NCBI RefSeq assembly: GCF_021155765.1
Contig: NC_060107.1
Coordinates: 12,262,501-12,326,500 of the forward strand
DNA length: 64,000 nucleotides
Source of the DNA: Diprion similis
Taxonomy: Eukaryota > Arthropoda > Insecta > Hymenoptera > Diprionidae
Reading direction: 5' to 3'
Shown here: positions 1 to 14,664 of the stretch, one piece after another
How the letters are laid out: every line of letters begins with the position of its first letter
Position numbering within the stretch: position 1 is the first letter of the stretch
Made by a program: the position numbers and the translations under genes
The notes under the pieces: model-generated
Told to the model about the DNA's origin: nothing
Databases searched by the model: none
What the model saw: the letters and a program-made list of their open reading frames with translations, nothing else

Positions 1-3000
1 CGCTCATACAAATCAATTCGGAGCCCAGAAATTTTCGGCTCCAAAAATCGCAAAAAAAGTAAGGCTAACCCCTTTGTATTTTTGGCGAAAATTTCGACGA
101 CTTTGAAAAGTGCTGCAATTAATTCTGTAGGGCACTATTCCGACGCAATTTTGCGAGAGGAATCGATTAGGCGCAGTCCCAATACGCTGCGAGCAACAGA
201 TCAAAAGTTACAGCAGAAAAACTGCAGATTTTCATCGTCATTTCTCTGCTGTTGGTCCTACGCTTTTTTAAATGTGTTTTTTGAGTTCCTGGGGTTCCAA
301 TTAGCCTAGAAACGCTCATACAAATTAGTTCGGAGACCACAAATTTTCGGCTCCAAAAATCGGAAAAAAAGTAAGGCTAACCCCTTTGGATTTTTGGCGA
401 AAATTTCGACGACTTTGAAAAGTGCTGCAAATAATTCTTCAGGGCACTATTCCGACGTAATTTTGCGAGAGAAATCGATTAGGCGTAGTCCCAATACGCT
501 GCGAGCAACGGATTAAAAGTTACAGACAAAAAACTGCAGATTTTCATCGTCATTTCTCTGCTGTCGGTCCTACGCTTTTTTTAATGTGTTTTTCGAGTTC
601 CTGGGGTTCCAATTAGCCTAGAAACGCTCATACAAATCAATTCGGAGACCAGAAATTTTCGGCTTCAAAAATCGCAAAAAAAGTAATGCTAACCCCTTTG
701 GATTTTTGGCGAAAATTTCGACGACTTTGAAAAGTGCTGCAATTAATTCTTGAGGGCACTATTCCGACGTAATTTTGCGAGAGGAATCGATGAGGCGCAG
801 TCCCAATACGCTGCGAGCAACGGATCAAAAGTTTCAGCCAAAAAACTGCAGATTTGCATCGTCATTTCTCTGCTGTTGGTCCTACGCTTTTTTTAATGTG
901 TTTTTTGAGTTCCTGGGGTTCCAATTAGCCTAGAAACGCTCATACAAATCAATTCAGAGACCAGAAATTTTCGGCTTCAAAAATCGCAAAAAAAGTAAGG
1001 CTAACCCCTTTGGATTTTTAGCGAAAATTTCGACGACTTTGAAAAGTGCTGCAATTAATTCTTTAGGGCACTATTCCGACGTAATTTTGCGAGAGGAATC
1101 GATTAGGCGCAGTCCCAATACGCTGCGAGCAACAGATCAAAAGTTACAGCAGAAAGACTGCAGATTTTCATCGTCATTTCTCTGCTGTTGGTCCTACGCT
1201 TTTTTTAATGTGTTTTTTGAGTTCCTGGGGTTCCAATTAGCCTAGAAACGCTCATACAAATCAATTCGGAGCCCAGAAATTTTCGGCTCCAAAAATCGCA
1301 AAAAAAATAAGGCTAACCCCTTTGTATTTTTGGCGAAAATTTCGACGACTTTGAAAAGTGCTGCAATTAATTCTGTAGGGCACTATTCCGACGCAATTTT
1401 GCGAGAGGAATCGATTAGGCGCAGTCCCAATACGCTGCGAGCAACAGATCAAAAGTTACAGCAGAAAAACTGCAGATTTTCATCGTCATTTCTCTGCTGT
1501 TGGTCCTACGCTTTTTTGAATGTGTTTTTTGAGTTCCTGGGGTTCCAATTAGCCTAGAAACGCTCATACAAATTAATTCGGAGACCACAAATTTTCGGCT
1601 CCAAAAATCGGAAAAAAAGTAAGGCTAACCCCTTTGGATTTTTGGCGAAAATTTCGACGACTTTGAAAAGTGCTGCAATTAATTCTTTAGGGCACTATTC
1701 CGACGTAATTTTGCGAGAGGAATCGATGAGGCGCAGTCCCAATACGCTGCGAGCAACGGATCAAAAGTTTCAGCCAAAAAACTGCAGATTTGCATCGTCA
1801 TTTCTCTGCTGTTGGTCCTACGCTTTTTTTAATGTGTTTTTTGAGTTCCTGGGGTTCCAATTAGCCTAGAAACGCTCATACAAATCAATTCAGAGACCAG
1901 AAATTTTCGGCTCCAAAAATCGGAAAAAAAGTAAGGCTAACCCCTTTGGATTTTTGGCGAAAATTTCGACGACTTTGAAAAGTGCTGCAAATAATTCTTT
2001 AGGGCACTATTCCGACGTAATTTTGCGAGAGAAATCGATTAGGCGCAGTCCCAATACGCTGCGAGCAACGGATCAAAAGTTACAGACAAAAAACTGCAGA
2101 TTTTCATCGTCATTTCTCTGCTGTCGGTCCTACGCTTTTTTTAATGTGTTTTTCGAGTTCCTGGGGTTCCAATTAGCCTAGAAACGCTCATACAAATCAA
2201 TTCGGAGACCAGAAATTTTCGGCTTCAAAAATCGCAAAAAAAGTAAGGCTAACCCCTTTGGATTTTTGGCGAAAATTTCGACGACTTTGAAAAGTGCTGC
2301 AATTATATCTTTAGGGCACTATTCCGACGTAATTTTGCGAGAGAAATCGATTAGGCGCAGTCCCAATACGCTGCGAGCAACGGATCAAAAGTTACAGACA
2401 AAAAACTGCAGATTTTCATCGTCATTTCTCTGCTGTCGGTCCTACGCTTTTTTTAATGTGTTTTTTGAGTTCCTGGGGTTCCAATTAGCCTAGAAACGCT
2501 CATACAAATCAATTCGGAGACCAGAAATTTTCGGCTTCAAAAATCGCAAAAAAAGTAAGGCTAACCCCTTTGGATTTTTGGCGAAAATTTCGACGACTTT
2601 GAAAAGTGCTGCAATTAATTCTTTAGGGCACTATTCCGACGTAATTTTGCGAGAGGAATCGATTAGGCGCAGTCCCAATACGCTGCGAGCAACAGATCAA
2701 AAGTTACAGCAGAAAAACTGCAGATTTTCATCGTCATTTCTCTGCTGTTGGTCCTACGCTTTTTTAAATGTGTTTTTTGAGTTCCTGGGGTTCCAATTAG
2801 CCTAGAAACGCTCATACAAATTAATTCGGAGACCACAAATTTTCGGCTCCAAAAATCGGAAAAAAAGTAAGGCTAACCCCTTTGGATTTTTGGCGAAAAT
2901 TTCGACGACTTTGAAAAGTGCTGCAATTAATTCTTTAGGGCACTATTCCGACGTAATTTTGCGAGAGAAATCGATTAGGCGCAGTCCCAATACGCTGCGA

Positions 3001-6000
3001 GCAACGGATCAAAAGTTACAGACAAAAAACTGCAGATTTTCATCGTCATTTCTCTGCTGTCGGTCCTACGCTTTTTTTAATGTGTTTTTCGAGTTCCTGG
3101 GGTTTCAATTAGCCTAGAAACGCTCATACAAATCAATTCGGAGACCAGAAATTTTCGGCTTCAAAAATCGCAAAAAAAGTAAGGCTAACCCCTTTGGATT
3201 TTTGGCGAAAATTTCGACGACTTTGAAAAGTGCTGCAATTAATTCTTTAGGGCACTATTCCGACGTAATTTTGCGAGAGGAATCGATGAGGCGCAGTCCC
3301 AATACGCTGCGAGCAACGGATCAAAAGTTTCAGCCAAAAAACTGCAGATTTTCATCGTCATTTCTCTGCTGTTGGTCCTACGCTTCTTTTAATGTGTTTT
3401 TTGAGTTCCTGGGGTTCCAATTAGCCTAGAAACGCTCATACAAATCAATTCAGAGACCAGAAATTTTCGGCTCCAAAAATCGGAAAAAAAGTAAGGCTAA
3501 CCCCTTTGGATTTTAGGCGAAAATTTCGACGACTTTGAAAAGTGCTGCAATTAATTCTTTAGGGCACTATTCCGACGTAATTTTGCGAGAGAAATCGATT
3601 AGGCGCAGTCCCAATACGCTGCGAGCAACAGATCAAAAGTTACAGACAAAAAACTGCAGATTTTCATCGTCATTTCTCTGCTGTCGGTCCTACGCTTTTT
3701 TTAATGTGTTTTTTGAGTTCCTGGGGTTCCAATTAGCCTAGAAACGCTCATACAAATCAATTCGGAGCCCAGAAATTTTCGGCTCCAAAAATCGCAAAAA
3801 AAGTAAGGCTAACCCCTTTGTATTTTTGGCGAAAATTTCGACGACTTTGAAAAGTGCTGCAATTAATTCTGTAGGGCACTATTCCGACGCAATTTTGCGA
3901 GAGGAATCGATTAGGCGCAGTCCCAATACGCTGCGAGCAACAGATCAAAAGTTACAGCAGAAAAACTGCAGATTTTCATCGTCATTTCTCTGCTGTTGGT
4001 CCTACGCTTTTTTAAATGTGTTTTTTGAGTTCCTGGGGTTCCAATTAGCCTAGAAACGCTCATACAAATTAGTTCGGAGACCACAAATTTTCGGCTCCAA
4101 AAATCGGAAAAAAAGTAAGGCTAACCCCTTTGGATTTTTGGCGAAAATTTCGACGACTTTGAAAAGTGCTGCAAATAATTCTTCAGGGCACTATTCCGAC
4201 GTAATTTTGCGAGAGAAATCGATTAGGCGTAGTCCCAATACGCTGCGAGCAACGGATTAAAAGTTACAGACAAAAAACTGCAGATTTTCATCGTCATTTC
4301 TCTGCTGTCGGTCCTACGCTTTTTTTAATGTGTTTTTCGAGTTCCTGGGGTTCCAATTAGCCTAGAAACGCTCATACAAATCAATTCGGAGACCAGAAAT
4401 TTTCGGCTTCAAAAATCGCAAAAAAAGTAATGCTAACCCCTTTGGATTTTTGGCGAAAATTTCGACGACTTTGAAAAGTGCTGCAATTAATTCTTTAGGG
4501 CACTATTCCGACGTAATTTTGCGAGAGGAATCGATGAGGCGCAGTCCCAATACGCTGCGAGCAACGGATCAAAAGTTTCAGCCAAAAAACTGCAGATTTG
4601 CATCGTCATTTCTCTGCTGTTGGTCCTACGCTTTTTTTAATGTGTTTTTTGAGTTCCTGGGGTTCCAATTAGCCTAGAAACGCTCATACAAATCAATTCA
4701 GAGACCAGAAATTTTCGGCTTCAAAAATCGCAAAAAAAGTAAGGCTAACCCCTTTGGATTTTTAGCGAAAATTTCGACGACTTTGAAAAGTGCTGCAATT
4801 AATTCTTTAGGGCACTATTCCGACGTAATTTTGCGAGAGGAATCGATTAGGCGCAGTCCCAATACGCTGCGAGCAACAGATCAAAAGTTACAGCAGAAAG
4901 ACTGCAGATTTTCATCGTCATTTCTCTGCTGTTGGTCCTACGCTTTTTTTAATGTGTTTTTTGAGTTCCTGGGGTTCCAATTAGCCTAGAAACGCTCATA
5001 CAAATCAATTCGGAGCCCAGAAATTTTCGGCTCCAAAAATCGCAAAAAAAATAAGGCTAACCCCTTTGTATTTTTGGCGAAAATTTCGACGACTTTGAAA
5101 AGTGCTGCAATTAATTCTGTAGGGCACTATTCCGACGCAATTTTGCGAGAGGAATCGATTAGGCGCAGTCCCAATACGCTGCGAGCAACAGATCAAAAGT
5201 TACAGCAGAAAAACTGCAGATTTTCATCGTCATTTCTCTGCTGTTGGTCCTACGCTTTTTTGAATGTGTTTTTTGAGTTCCTGGGGTTCCAATTAGCCTA
5301 GAAACGCTCATACAAATTAATTCGGAGACCACAAATTTTCGGCTCCAAAAATCGGAAAAAAAGTAAGGCTAACCCCTTTGGATTTTTGGCGAAAATTTCG
5401 ACGACTTTGAAAAGTGCTGCAATTAATTCTTTAGGGCACTATTCCGACGTAATTTTGCGAGAGGAATCGATGAGGCGCAGTCCCAATACGCTGCGAGCAA
5501 CGGATCAAAAGTTTCAGCCAAAAAACTGCAGATTTGCATCGTCATTTCTCTGCTGTTGGTCCTACGCTTTTTTTAATGTGTTTTTTGAGTTCCTGGGGTT
5601 CCAATTAGCCTAGAAACGCTCATACAAATCAATTCAGAGACCAGAAATTTTCGGCTCCAAAAATCGGAAAAAAAGTAAGGCTAACCCCTTTGGATTTTTG
5701 GCGAAAATTTCGACGACTTTGAAAAGTGCTGCAAATAATTCTTTAGGGCACTATTCCGACGTAATTTTGCGAGAGAAATCGATTAGGCGCAGTCCCAATA
5801 CGCTGCGAGCAACGGATCAAAAGTTACAGACAAAAAACTGCAGATTTTCATCGTCATTTCTCTGCTGTCGGTCCTACGCTTTTTTTAATGTGTTTTTCGA
5901 GTTCCTGGGGTTCCAATTAGCCTAGAAACGCTCATACAAATCAATTCGGAGACCAGAAATTTTCGGCTTCAAAAATCGCAAAAAAAGTAAGGCTAACCCC

Positions 6001-6240
6001 TTTGGATTTTTGGCGAAAATTTCGACGACTTTGAAAAGTGCTGCAATTATATCTTTAGGGCACTATTCCGACGTAATTTTGCGAGAGAAATCGATTAGGC
6101 GCAGTCCCAATACGCTGCGAGCAACGGATCAAAAGTTACAGACAAAAAACTGCAGATTTTCATCGTCATTTCTCTGCTGTCGGTCCTACGCTTTTTTTAA
6201 TGTGTTTTTTGAGTTCCTGGGGTTCCAATTAGCCTAGAAA
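1..6240. repeat. Higher-order block of the satellite, 12-monomer (3744 bp) offset
   Basis: Monomers starting at 1 to 2185 match those starting at 3745 to 5929 one for one, including private variants: ttagttcgg and ggattaaaag in the second copy, gtaatgct in the third, ggatttttagcg in the fourth, aaaaaaaataagg in the fifth, and aattatatc in the eighth. The one difference I noticed is cttgaggg against ctttaggg in the third copy. The correspondence breaks in the ninth copy (2497 against 6241). So a segment of about 2.5 kb was duplicated at an offset of 3744 bp, probably by unequal exchange. Basis is direct comparison of diagnostic positions by eye; a full alignment was not made. Confidence 0.85.
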
Positions 6241-7800
6241 CGCTCATACAAATCAATTCGGAGACCAGAAATTTTCGGCTTCAAAAATCGCAAAAAAAGT
6301 AAGGCTAACCCCTTTGGATTTTTGGCGAAAATTTCGACGACTTTGAAAAGTGCTGCAATTAATTCTTTAGGGCACTATTCCGACGTAATTTTGCGAGAGA
6401 AATCGATTAGGCGCAGTCCCAATACGCTGCGAGCAACAGATCAAAAGTTACAGCAGAAAAACTGCAGATTTTCATCGTCATTTCTCTGCTGTTGGTCCTA
6501 CGCTTTTTTTAATGTGTTTTTTGAGTTCCTGGGGTTCCAATTAGCCTAGAAACGCTCATACAAATCAATTCGGAGCCCAGAAATTTTCGGCTCCAAAAAT
6601 CGCAAAAAAAGTAAGGCTAACCCCTTTGTATTTTTGGCGAAAATTTCGACGACTTTGAAAAGTGCTGCAATTAATTCTGTAGGGCACTATTCCGACGCAA
6701 TTTTGCGAGAGGAATCGATTAGGCGCAGTCCCAATACGCTGCGAGCAACAGATCAAAAGTTACAGCAGAAAAACTGCAGATTTTCATCGTCATTTCTCTG
6801 CTGTTGGTCCTACGCTTTTTTAAATGTGTTTTTTGAGTTCCTGGGGTTCCAATTAGCCTAGAAACGCTCATACAAATTAATTCGGAGACCACAAATTTTC
6901 GGCTCCAAAAATCGGAAAAAAAGTAAGGCTAACCCCTTTGGATTTTTGGCGAAAATATCGACGACTTTGAAAAGTGCTGCAATTAATTCTTTAGGGCACT
7001 ATTCCGACGTAATTTTGCGAGAGAAATCGATTAGGCGCAGTCCCAATACGCTGCGAGCAACGGATCAAAAGTTACAGACAAAAAACTGCAGATTTTCATC
7101 GTCATTTCTCTGCTGTCGGTCCTACGCTTTTTTTAATGTGTTTTTTGAGTTCCTGGGGTTCCAATTAGCCTAGAAACGCTCATACAAATCAATTCGGAGA
7201 CCAGAAATTTTCGGCTTCAAAAATCGCAAAAAAAGTAAGGCTAACCCCTTTGGATTTTTGGCGAAAATTTCGACGACTTTGAAAAGTGCTGCAATTAATT
7301 CTTTAGGGCACTATTCCGACGTAATTTTGCGAGAGGAATCGATTAGGCGCAGTCCCAATACGCTGCGAGCAACAGATCAAAAGTTACAGCAGAAAAACTG
7401 CAGATTTTCATCGTCATTTCTCTGCTGTTGGTCCTACGCTTTTTTTAATGTGTTTTTTGAGTTCCTGGGGTTCCAATTAGCCTAGAAACGCTCATACAAA
7501 TCAATTCGGAGCCCAGAAATTTTCGGCTCCAAAAATCGCAAAAAAAGTAAGGCTAACCCCTTTGTATTTTTGGCGAAAATTTCGACGACTTTGAAAAGTG
7601 CTGCAATTAATTCTGTAGGGCACTATTCCGACGCAATTTTGCGAGAGGAATCGATTAGGCGCAGTCCCAATACGCTGCGAGCAACAGATCAAAAGTTACA
7701 GCAGAAAATCTGCAGATTTTCATCGTCATTTCTCTGCTGTTGGTCCTACGCTTTTTTAAATGTGTTTTTTGAGTTCCTGGGGTTCCAATTAGCCTAGAAA

Positions 7801-10800
7801 CGCTCATACAAATTAATTCGGAGACCACAAATTTTCGGCTCCAAAAATCGGAAAAAAAGTAAGGCTAACCCCTTTGGATTTTTGGCGAAAATTTCGACGA
7901 CTTTGAAAAGTGCTGCAATTAATTCTTTAGGGCACTATTCCGACGTAATTTTGCGAGAGAAATCGATTAGGCGCAGTCCCAATACGCTGCGAGCAACGGA
8001 TCAAAAGTTACAGACAAAAAACTGCAGATTTTCATCGTCATTTCTCTGCTGTCGGTCCTACGCTTTTTTTAATGTGTTTTTCGAGTTCCTGGGGTTCCAA
8101 TTAGCCTAGAAACGCTCATACAAATCAATTCGGAGACCAGAAATTTTCGGCTTCAAAAATCGCAAAAAAAGTAAGGCTAACCCCTTTGGATTTTTGGCGA
8201 AAATTTCGACGACTTCGAAAAGTGCTGCAATTAATTCTTTAGGGCACTATTCCGACGTAATTTTGCGAGAGAAATCGATTAGGCGCAGTCCCAATACGCT
8301 GCGAGCAACGGATCAAAAGTTACAGACAAAAAACTGCAGATTTTTATCGTCATTTCTCTGCTGTCGGTCCTACGCTTTTTTTAATGTGTTTTTTGAGTTC
8401 CTGGGGTTCCAATTAGCCTAGAAACGCTCATACAAATCAATTCGGAGACCAGAAATTTTCGGCTTCAAAAATCGCAAAAAAAGTAAGGCTAACCCCTTTG
8501 GATTTTTGGCGAAAATTTCGACGACTTTGAAAAGTGCTGCAATTAATTCTTTAGGGCACTATTCCGACGTAATTTTGCGAGAGGAATCGATGAGGCGCAG
8601 TCACAATACGCTGCGAGCAACGGATCAAAAGTTACAGCCAAAAAACTGCAGATTTTCATCGTCAATTCTCTGCTGTTGGTCCTACGCTTTTTATAATGTG
8701 TTTTTTGAGTTCCTGGGGTTCCAATTAGCCTAGAAACGCTCATACAAATCAATTCGGAGACCAGAAATTTTCGGCTTCAAAAATCGCAAAAAAAGTAAGG
8801 CTAACCCCTTTGGATTTTTGGCGAAATCTTCGACGACTTTGAAAAGTGCTGCAATTAATTCTTTAGGGCACTATTCCGACGTAATTTTGCGAGAGGAATC
8901 GATGAGGCGCAGTCACAATACGCTGCGAGCAACGGATCAAAAGTTACAGCCAAAAAACTGCAGATTTTCATCGTCAATTCTCTGCTGTTGGTCCTACGCT
9001 TTTTTTAATGTGTTTTTTGAGTTCCTGGGGTTCCAATTAGCCTAGAAACGCTCATACAAATCAATTCGGATACCAGAAATTTTCGGCTTCAAAAATCGCA
9101 AAAAAAGTAAGGCTAACCCCTTTGGATTTTTGGCGAAAATTTCGACGACTTCGAAAAGTGCTGCAATGAATTCTTTAGGGCACTATTCCGACGTAATTTT
9201 GCGAGAGAAATCGATTAGGCGCAGTCCCAATACGCTGCGAGCAACGGATCAAAAGTTACAGACAAAAAACTGCAGATTTTCATCGTCATTTCTCTGCTGT
9301 TGGTCCTACGCTTTTTTAAATGTGTTTTTTGAGTTCCTGGGGTTCCAATTAGCCAAGAAACGCTCATACAAATCAATTCGAAGACCACAAATTTTCGGCT
9401 CCAAAAATCGGAAAAAAAGTGAGGCTAACCCCTTTGGATTTTTGGCGAAAATTTCGACGACTTTGAAAAGTGCTGCAATTAATTCTGTAGGGCACTATTC
9501 CGACGTAATTTTGCGAGAGAAATCGATTAGGCGCAGTCCCAATACGCTGCGAGCAACGGATCAAAAGTTACAGACAAAAAACTGCAGATTTTCATCGTCA
9601 TTTCTCTGCTGTCGGTCCTACGCTTTTTTTAATGTGTTTTTTGAGTTCCTGGGGTTCCAATTAGCCTAGAAACGCTCATACAAATCAATTCGGAGGCCAG
9701 AAATTTTCGGCTTCAAAAATCGCAAAAAAAGTAAGGCTAACCCCTTTGGATTTTTGGCGAAAATTTCGACGACTTTGAAAAGTGCTGCAATTAATTCTTT
9801 AGGGCACTATTCCGACGTAATTTTGCGAGAGAAATCGATTAGGCGCAGTCCCAATACGCTGCGAGCAACGGATCAAAAGTTACAGACAAAAAACTGCAGA
9901 TTTTCATCGTCATTTCTCTGCTGTCGGTCCTACGCTTTTTTTAATGTGTTTTTCGAGTTCCTGGGGTTCCAATTAGCCTAGAAACGCTCATACAAATCAA
10001 TTCGGAGACCAGAAATTTTCGGCTTCAAAAATCGCAAAAAAAGTAAGGCTAACCCCTTTGGATTTTTGGCGAAAATTTCGACGACTTCGAAAAGTGCTGC
10101 AATCAATTCTTTAGGGCACTATTCCGACGTAATTTTGCGAGAGAAATCGATTAGGCGCAGTCCCAATACGCTGCGAGCAACGGATCAAAAGTTACAGACA
10201 AAAAACTGCAGATTTTCATCGTCATTTCTCTGCTGTCGGTCCTACGCTTTTTTTAATGTGTTTTTTGAGTTCCTGGGGTTCCAATTAGCCTAGAAACGCT
10301 CATACAAATCAATTCGGAGACCAGAAATTTTCGGCTTCAAAAATCGCAAAAAAAGTAAGGCTAACCCCTTTGGATTTTTGGCGAAAATTTCGACGACTTT
10401 GAAAAGTGCTGCAATTAATTCTTTAGGGCACTATTCCGACGTAATTTTGCGAGAGGAATCGATGAGGCGCAGTCACAATACGCTGCGAGCAACGGATCAA
10501 AAGTTACAGCCAAAAAACTGCAGATTTTCATCGTCAATTCTCTGCTGTTGGTCCTACGCTTTTTATAATGTGTTTTTTGAGTTCCTGGGGTTCCAATTAG
10601 CCTAGAAACGCTCATACAAATCAATTTGGAGACCAGAAATTTTCGGCTTCAAAAATCGCAAAAAAAGTAAGGCTAACCCCTCTGGATTATTGGCGAAATC
10701 TTCGACGACTTTGAAAAGTGCTGCAATTAATTCTTTAGGGCACTATTCCGACGTAATTTTGCGAGAGGAATCGATGAGGCGCAGTCACAATACGCTGCGA

Positions 10801-12480
10801 GCAACGGATCAAAAGTTACAGCCAAAAAACTGCAGATTTTCATCGTCAATTCTCTGCTGTTGGTCCTACGCTTTTTTTAATGTGTTTTTCGAGTTCCTGG
10901 GGTTCCAATTAGCCTAGAAACGCTCATACAAATCAATTCGGAGACCAGAAATTTTCGGCTTCAAAAATCGCAAAAAAAGTAAGGCTAACCCCTTTGGATT
11001 TTTGGCGAAAATTTCGACGACTTCGAAAAGTGCTGCAATTAATTCTTTAGGGCACTATTCCGACGTAATTTTGCGAGAGAAATCGATTAGGCGCAGTCCC
11101 AATACGCTGCGAGCAACGGATCAAAAGTTACAGACAAAAAACTGCAGATTTTCATCGTCATTTCTCTGCTGTCGGTCCTACGCTTTTTTTAATGTGTTTT
11201 TTGAGTTCCTGGGGTTCCAATTAGCCTAGAAACGCTCATACAAATCAATTCGGAGACCAGAAATTTTCGGCTTCAAAAATCGCAAAAAAAGTAAGGCTAA
11301 CCCCTTTGGATTTTTGGCGAAAATTTCGACGACTTTGAAAAGTGCTGCAATTAATTCTTTAGGGCACTATTCCGACGTAATTTTGCGAGAGAAATCGATT
11401 AGGCGCAGTCCCAATACGCTGCGAGCAACGGATCAAAAGTTACAGACAAAAAACTGCAGATTTTCATCGTCATTTCTCTGCTGTCGGTCCTACGCTTTTT
11501 TTAATGTGTTTTTCGAGTTCCTGGGGTTCCAATTAGCCTAGAAACGCTCATACAAATCAATTCGGAGACCAGAAATTTTCGGCTTCAAAAATCGCAAAAA
11601 AAGTAAGGCTAACCCCTTTGGATTTTTGGCGAAAATTTCGACGACTTCGAAAAGTGCTGCAATCAATTCTTTAGGGCACTATTCCGACGTAATTTTGCGA
11701 GAGAAATCGATTAGGCGCAGTCCCAATACGCTGCGAGCAACGGATCAAAAGTTACAGACAAAAAACTGCAGATTTTCATCGTCATTTCTCTGCTGTCGGT
11801 CCTACGCTTTTTTTAATGTGTTTTTTGAGTTCCTGGGGTTCCAATTAGCCTAGAAACGCTCATACAAATCAATTCGGAGACCAGAAATTTTCGGCTTCAA
11901 AAATCGCAAAAAAAGTAAGGCTAACCCCTTTGGATTTTTGGCGAAAATTTCGACGACTTTGAAAAGTGCTGCAATTAATTCTTTAGGGCACTATTCCGAC
12001 GTAATTTTGCGAGAGGAATCGATGAGGCGCAGTCACAATACGCTGCGAGCAACGGATCAAAAGTTACAGCCAAAAAACTGCAGATTTTCATCGTCAATTC
12101 TCTGCTGTTGGTCCTACGCTTTTTATAATGTGTTTTTTGAGTTCCTGGGGTTCCAATTAGCCTAGAAACGCTCATACAAATCAATTCGGAGACCAGAAAT
12201 TTTCGGCTTCAAAAATCGCAAAAAAAGTAAGGCTAACCCCTTTGGATTTTTGGCGAAATCTTCGACGACTTTGAAAAGTGCTGCAATTAATTCTTTAGGG
12301 CACTATTCCGACGTAATTTTGCGAGAGGAATCGATGAGGCGCAGTCACAATACGCTGCGAGCAACGGATCAAAAGTTACAGCCAAAAAACTGCAGATTTT
12401 CATCGTCAATTCTCTGCTGTTGGTCCTACGCTTTTTTTAATGTGTTTTTTGAGTTCCTAGGGTTCCAATTAGCCTAGAAA
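7801..12480. repeat. Four-monomer (1248 bp) higher-order unit, three copies
   Basis: Four variant monomers recur in the same order at 7801-9048, 9673-10920 and 11233-12480. The first has a plain core with tttttcgag; the second has cgacttcgaaaag; the third has agtcacaat, tcaattctc and tttttataatg; the fourth has gcgaaatcttcg with agtcacaat. The spacers between them are one or two further monomers (9049-9672 and 10921-11232) that resemble the second type or a gtgagg type. This is a typical higher-order repeat produced by unequal crossing-over or rolling-circle amplification. Confidence 0.85.
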
Positions 12481-12792
12481 CGCTCATACAAATCAATTCG
12501 GAGACCAGAAATTTTCGGCTCCAAAAATCGGAAAAAAAGTAAATCTAACCCCTTTGGATTTTTGGCGAAAATTTCGACGACTTTGAAAAGTGCTGCAATT
12601 AATTCTGTAGGGCACTATTCCGACGTAATTTTGCGAGAGGAATCGATTAGGCGCAGTCCCAATACGCTGCGAGCAACAGATCAAAAGTTACAGCAGAAAA
12701 ACTGCAGATTTTCATCGTCATTTCTCTGCTGTTGGTCCTACGCTTTTTTAAATGTGTTTTTTGAGTTCCTGGGGTTCCAATTAGCCAAGAAA

Positions 12793-14664
12793 CGCTCATA
12801 CAAATCAATTCGAAGACCACAAATTTTCGGCTCCAAAAATCGGAAAAAAAGTGAGGCTAACCCCTTTGGATTTTTGGCGAAAATTTCGACGACTTTGAAA
12901 AGTGCTGCAATTAATTCTGTAGGGCACTATTCCGACGTAATTTTGCGAGAGGAATCGATTAGGCGCAGTCCCAATACGCTGCGAGCAACAGATCAAAAGT
13001 TACAGCAGAAGAACTGCAGATTTTCATCGTCATTTCTCTGCTGTTGGTCCTACGCTTTTTTAAATGTGTTTTTTGAGTTCCTGGGAATCCAATTAGCCAA
13101 GAAACGCTCATACAAATCAATTCGGAGACCAGAAATTTTCGGCTCCAAAAATCGGAAAAAAAGTAAGGCTAACCCCTTTGGATTTTTGGCGAAAATTTCG
13201 ACGACTTTGAAAAGTGCTGCAATTAATTCTGTAGGGCACTATTCCGACGTAATTTTGCGAGAGGAATCGATTAGGCGCAGTCCCAATACGCTGCGAGCAA
13301 CAGATCAAAAGTTACAGCAGAAAAACTGCAGATTTTCATCGTCATTTCTCTGCTGTTGGTCCTACGCTTTTTTAAATGTGTTTTTTGAGTTCCTGGGGTT
13401 CCAATTAGCCAAGAAACGCTCATACAAATCAATTCGGAGACCAGAAATTTTCGGCTCCAAAAATCGGAAAAAAAGTAAGGCTAACCCCTTTGGATTTTTG
13501 GCGAAAATTTCGACGACTTTGAAAAGTGCTGCAATTAATTCTTTATGGCACTATTCCGACGTAATTTTGCGAGAGGAATCGATGAGGCGCAGTCCCAATA
13601 CGCTGCGAGCAACGGATCAAAAGTTACAGCCAAAAAACTGCAGATTTTCATCGTCATTTCTCTGCTGTTGGTCCTACGCTTTTTTTTAATGTGTTTTTTG
13701 AGTTCCTGGGGTTCCAATTAGCCAAGAAACGCTCATACAAATCAATTCGAAGACCACAAATTTTCGGCTCCAAAAATCGGAAAAAAAGTGAGGCTAACCC
13801 CTTTGGATTTTTGGCGAAAATTTCGACGACTCTGAAAAGTGCTGCAATTAATTCTGTAGGGCACTATTCCGACGTAATTTTGCGAGAGGAATCGATTAGG
13901 CGCAGTCCCAATACGCTGCGAGCAACAGATCAAAAGTTACAGCAGAAGAACTGCAGATTTTCATCGTCATTTCTCTGCTGTTGGTCCTACGCTTTTTTAA
14001 ATGTGTTTTTTGAGTTCCTGGGAATCCAATTAGCCAAGAAACGCTCATACAAATCAATTCGGAGACAGAAATTTTCGGCTCCAAAAATCGGAAAAAAAGT
14101 AAGGCTAACCCCTTTGGATTTTTGGCGAAAATTTCGACGACTTTGAAAAGTGCTGCAATTAATTCTGTAGGGCACTATTCCGACGTAATTTTGCGAGAGG
14201 AATCGATTAGGCGCAGTCCCAATACGCTGCGAGCAACAGATCAAAAGTTACAGCAGAAAAACTGCAGATTTTCATCGTCATTTCTCTGCTGTTGGTCCTA
14301 CGCTTTTTTAAATGTGTTTTTTGAGTTCCTGGGGTTCCAATTAGCCAAGAAACGCTCATACAAATCAATTCGGAGACCAGAAATTTTCGGCTCCAAAAAT
14401 CGGAAAAAAAGTAAGGCTAACCCCTTTGGATTTTTGGCGAAAATTTCGACGACTTTGAAAAGTGCTGCAATTAATTCTTTATGGCACTATTCCGACGTAA
14501 TTTTGCGAGAGGAATCGATGAGGCGCAGTCCCAATACGCTGCGAGCAACGGATCAAAAGTTACAGCCAAAAAACTGCAGATTTTCATCGTCATTTCTCTG
14601 CTGTTGGTCCTACGCTTTTTTTAATGTGTTTTTTGAGTTCCTGGGGTTCCAATTAGCCTAGAAA
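12793..14664. repeat. Three-monomer (about 936 bp) higher-order unit, two copies, TAG-to-AAG variants
   Basis: Monomers at 12793, 13105 and 13417 are repeated at 13730, 14042 and 14353. Shared private variants are aattcgaag with cagaagaactg and ctgggaatcc in the first, and ctttatggc in the third. Copies from 12481 to 14042, plus that at 9049, carry ttagccaag instead of the usual ttagcctag. This removes the stop codon and lets one plus-strand frame run through monomer borders (12562-13689, 375 codons). One copy has an extra T (13417, 313 bp) and one lacks a C (14042, 311 bp). Confidence 0.85.

Noticed and set aside
82-309. Open frame of 75 codons in nearly every satellite monomer, both strands
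   Set aside because: It follows from the 312-bp unit being a multiple of three with few stops. It lacks ATG starts (it begins at TTG) and has no family resemblance.
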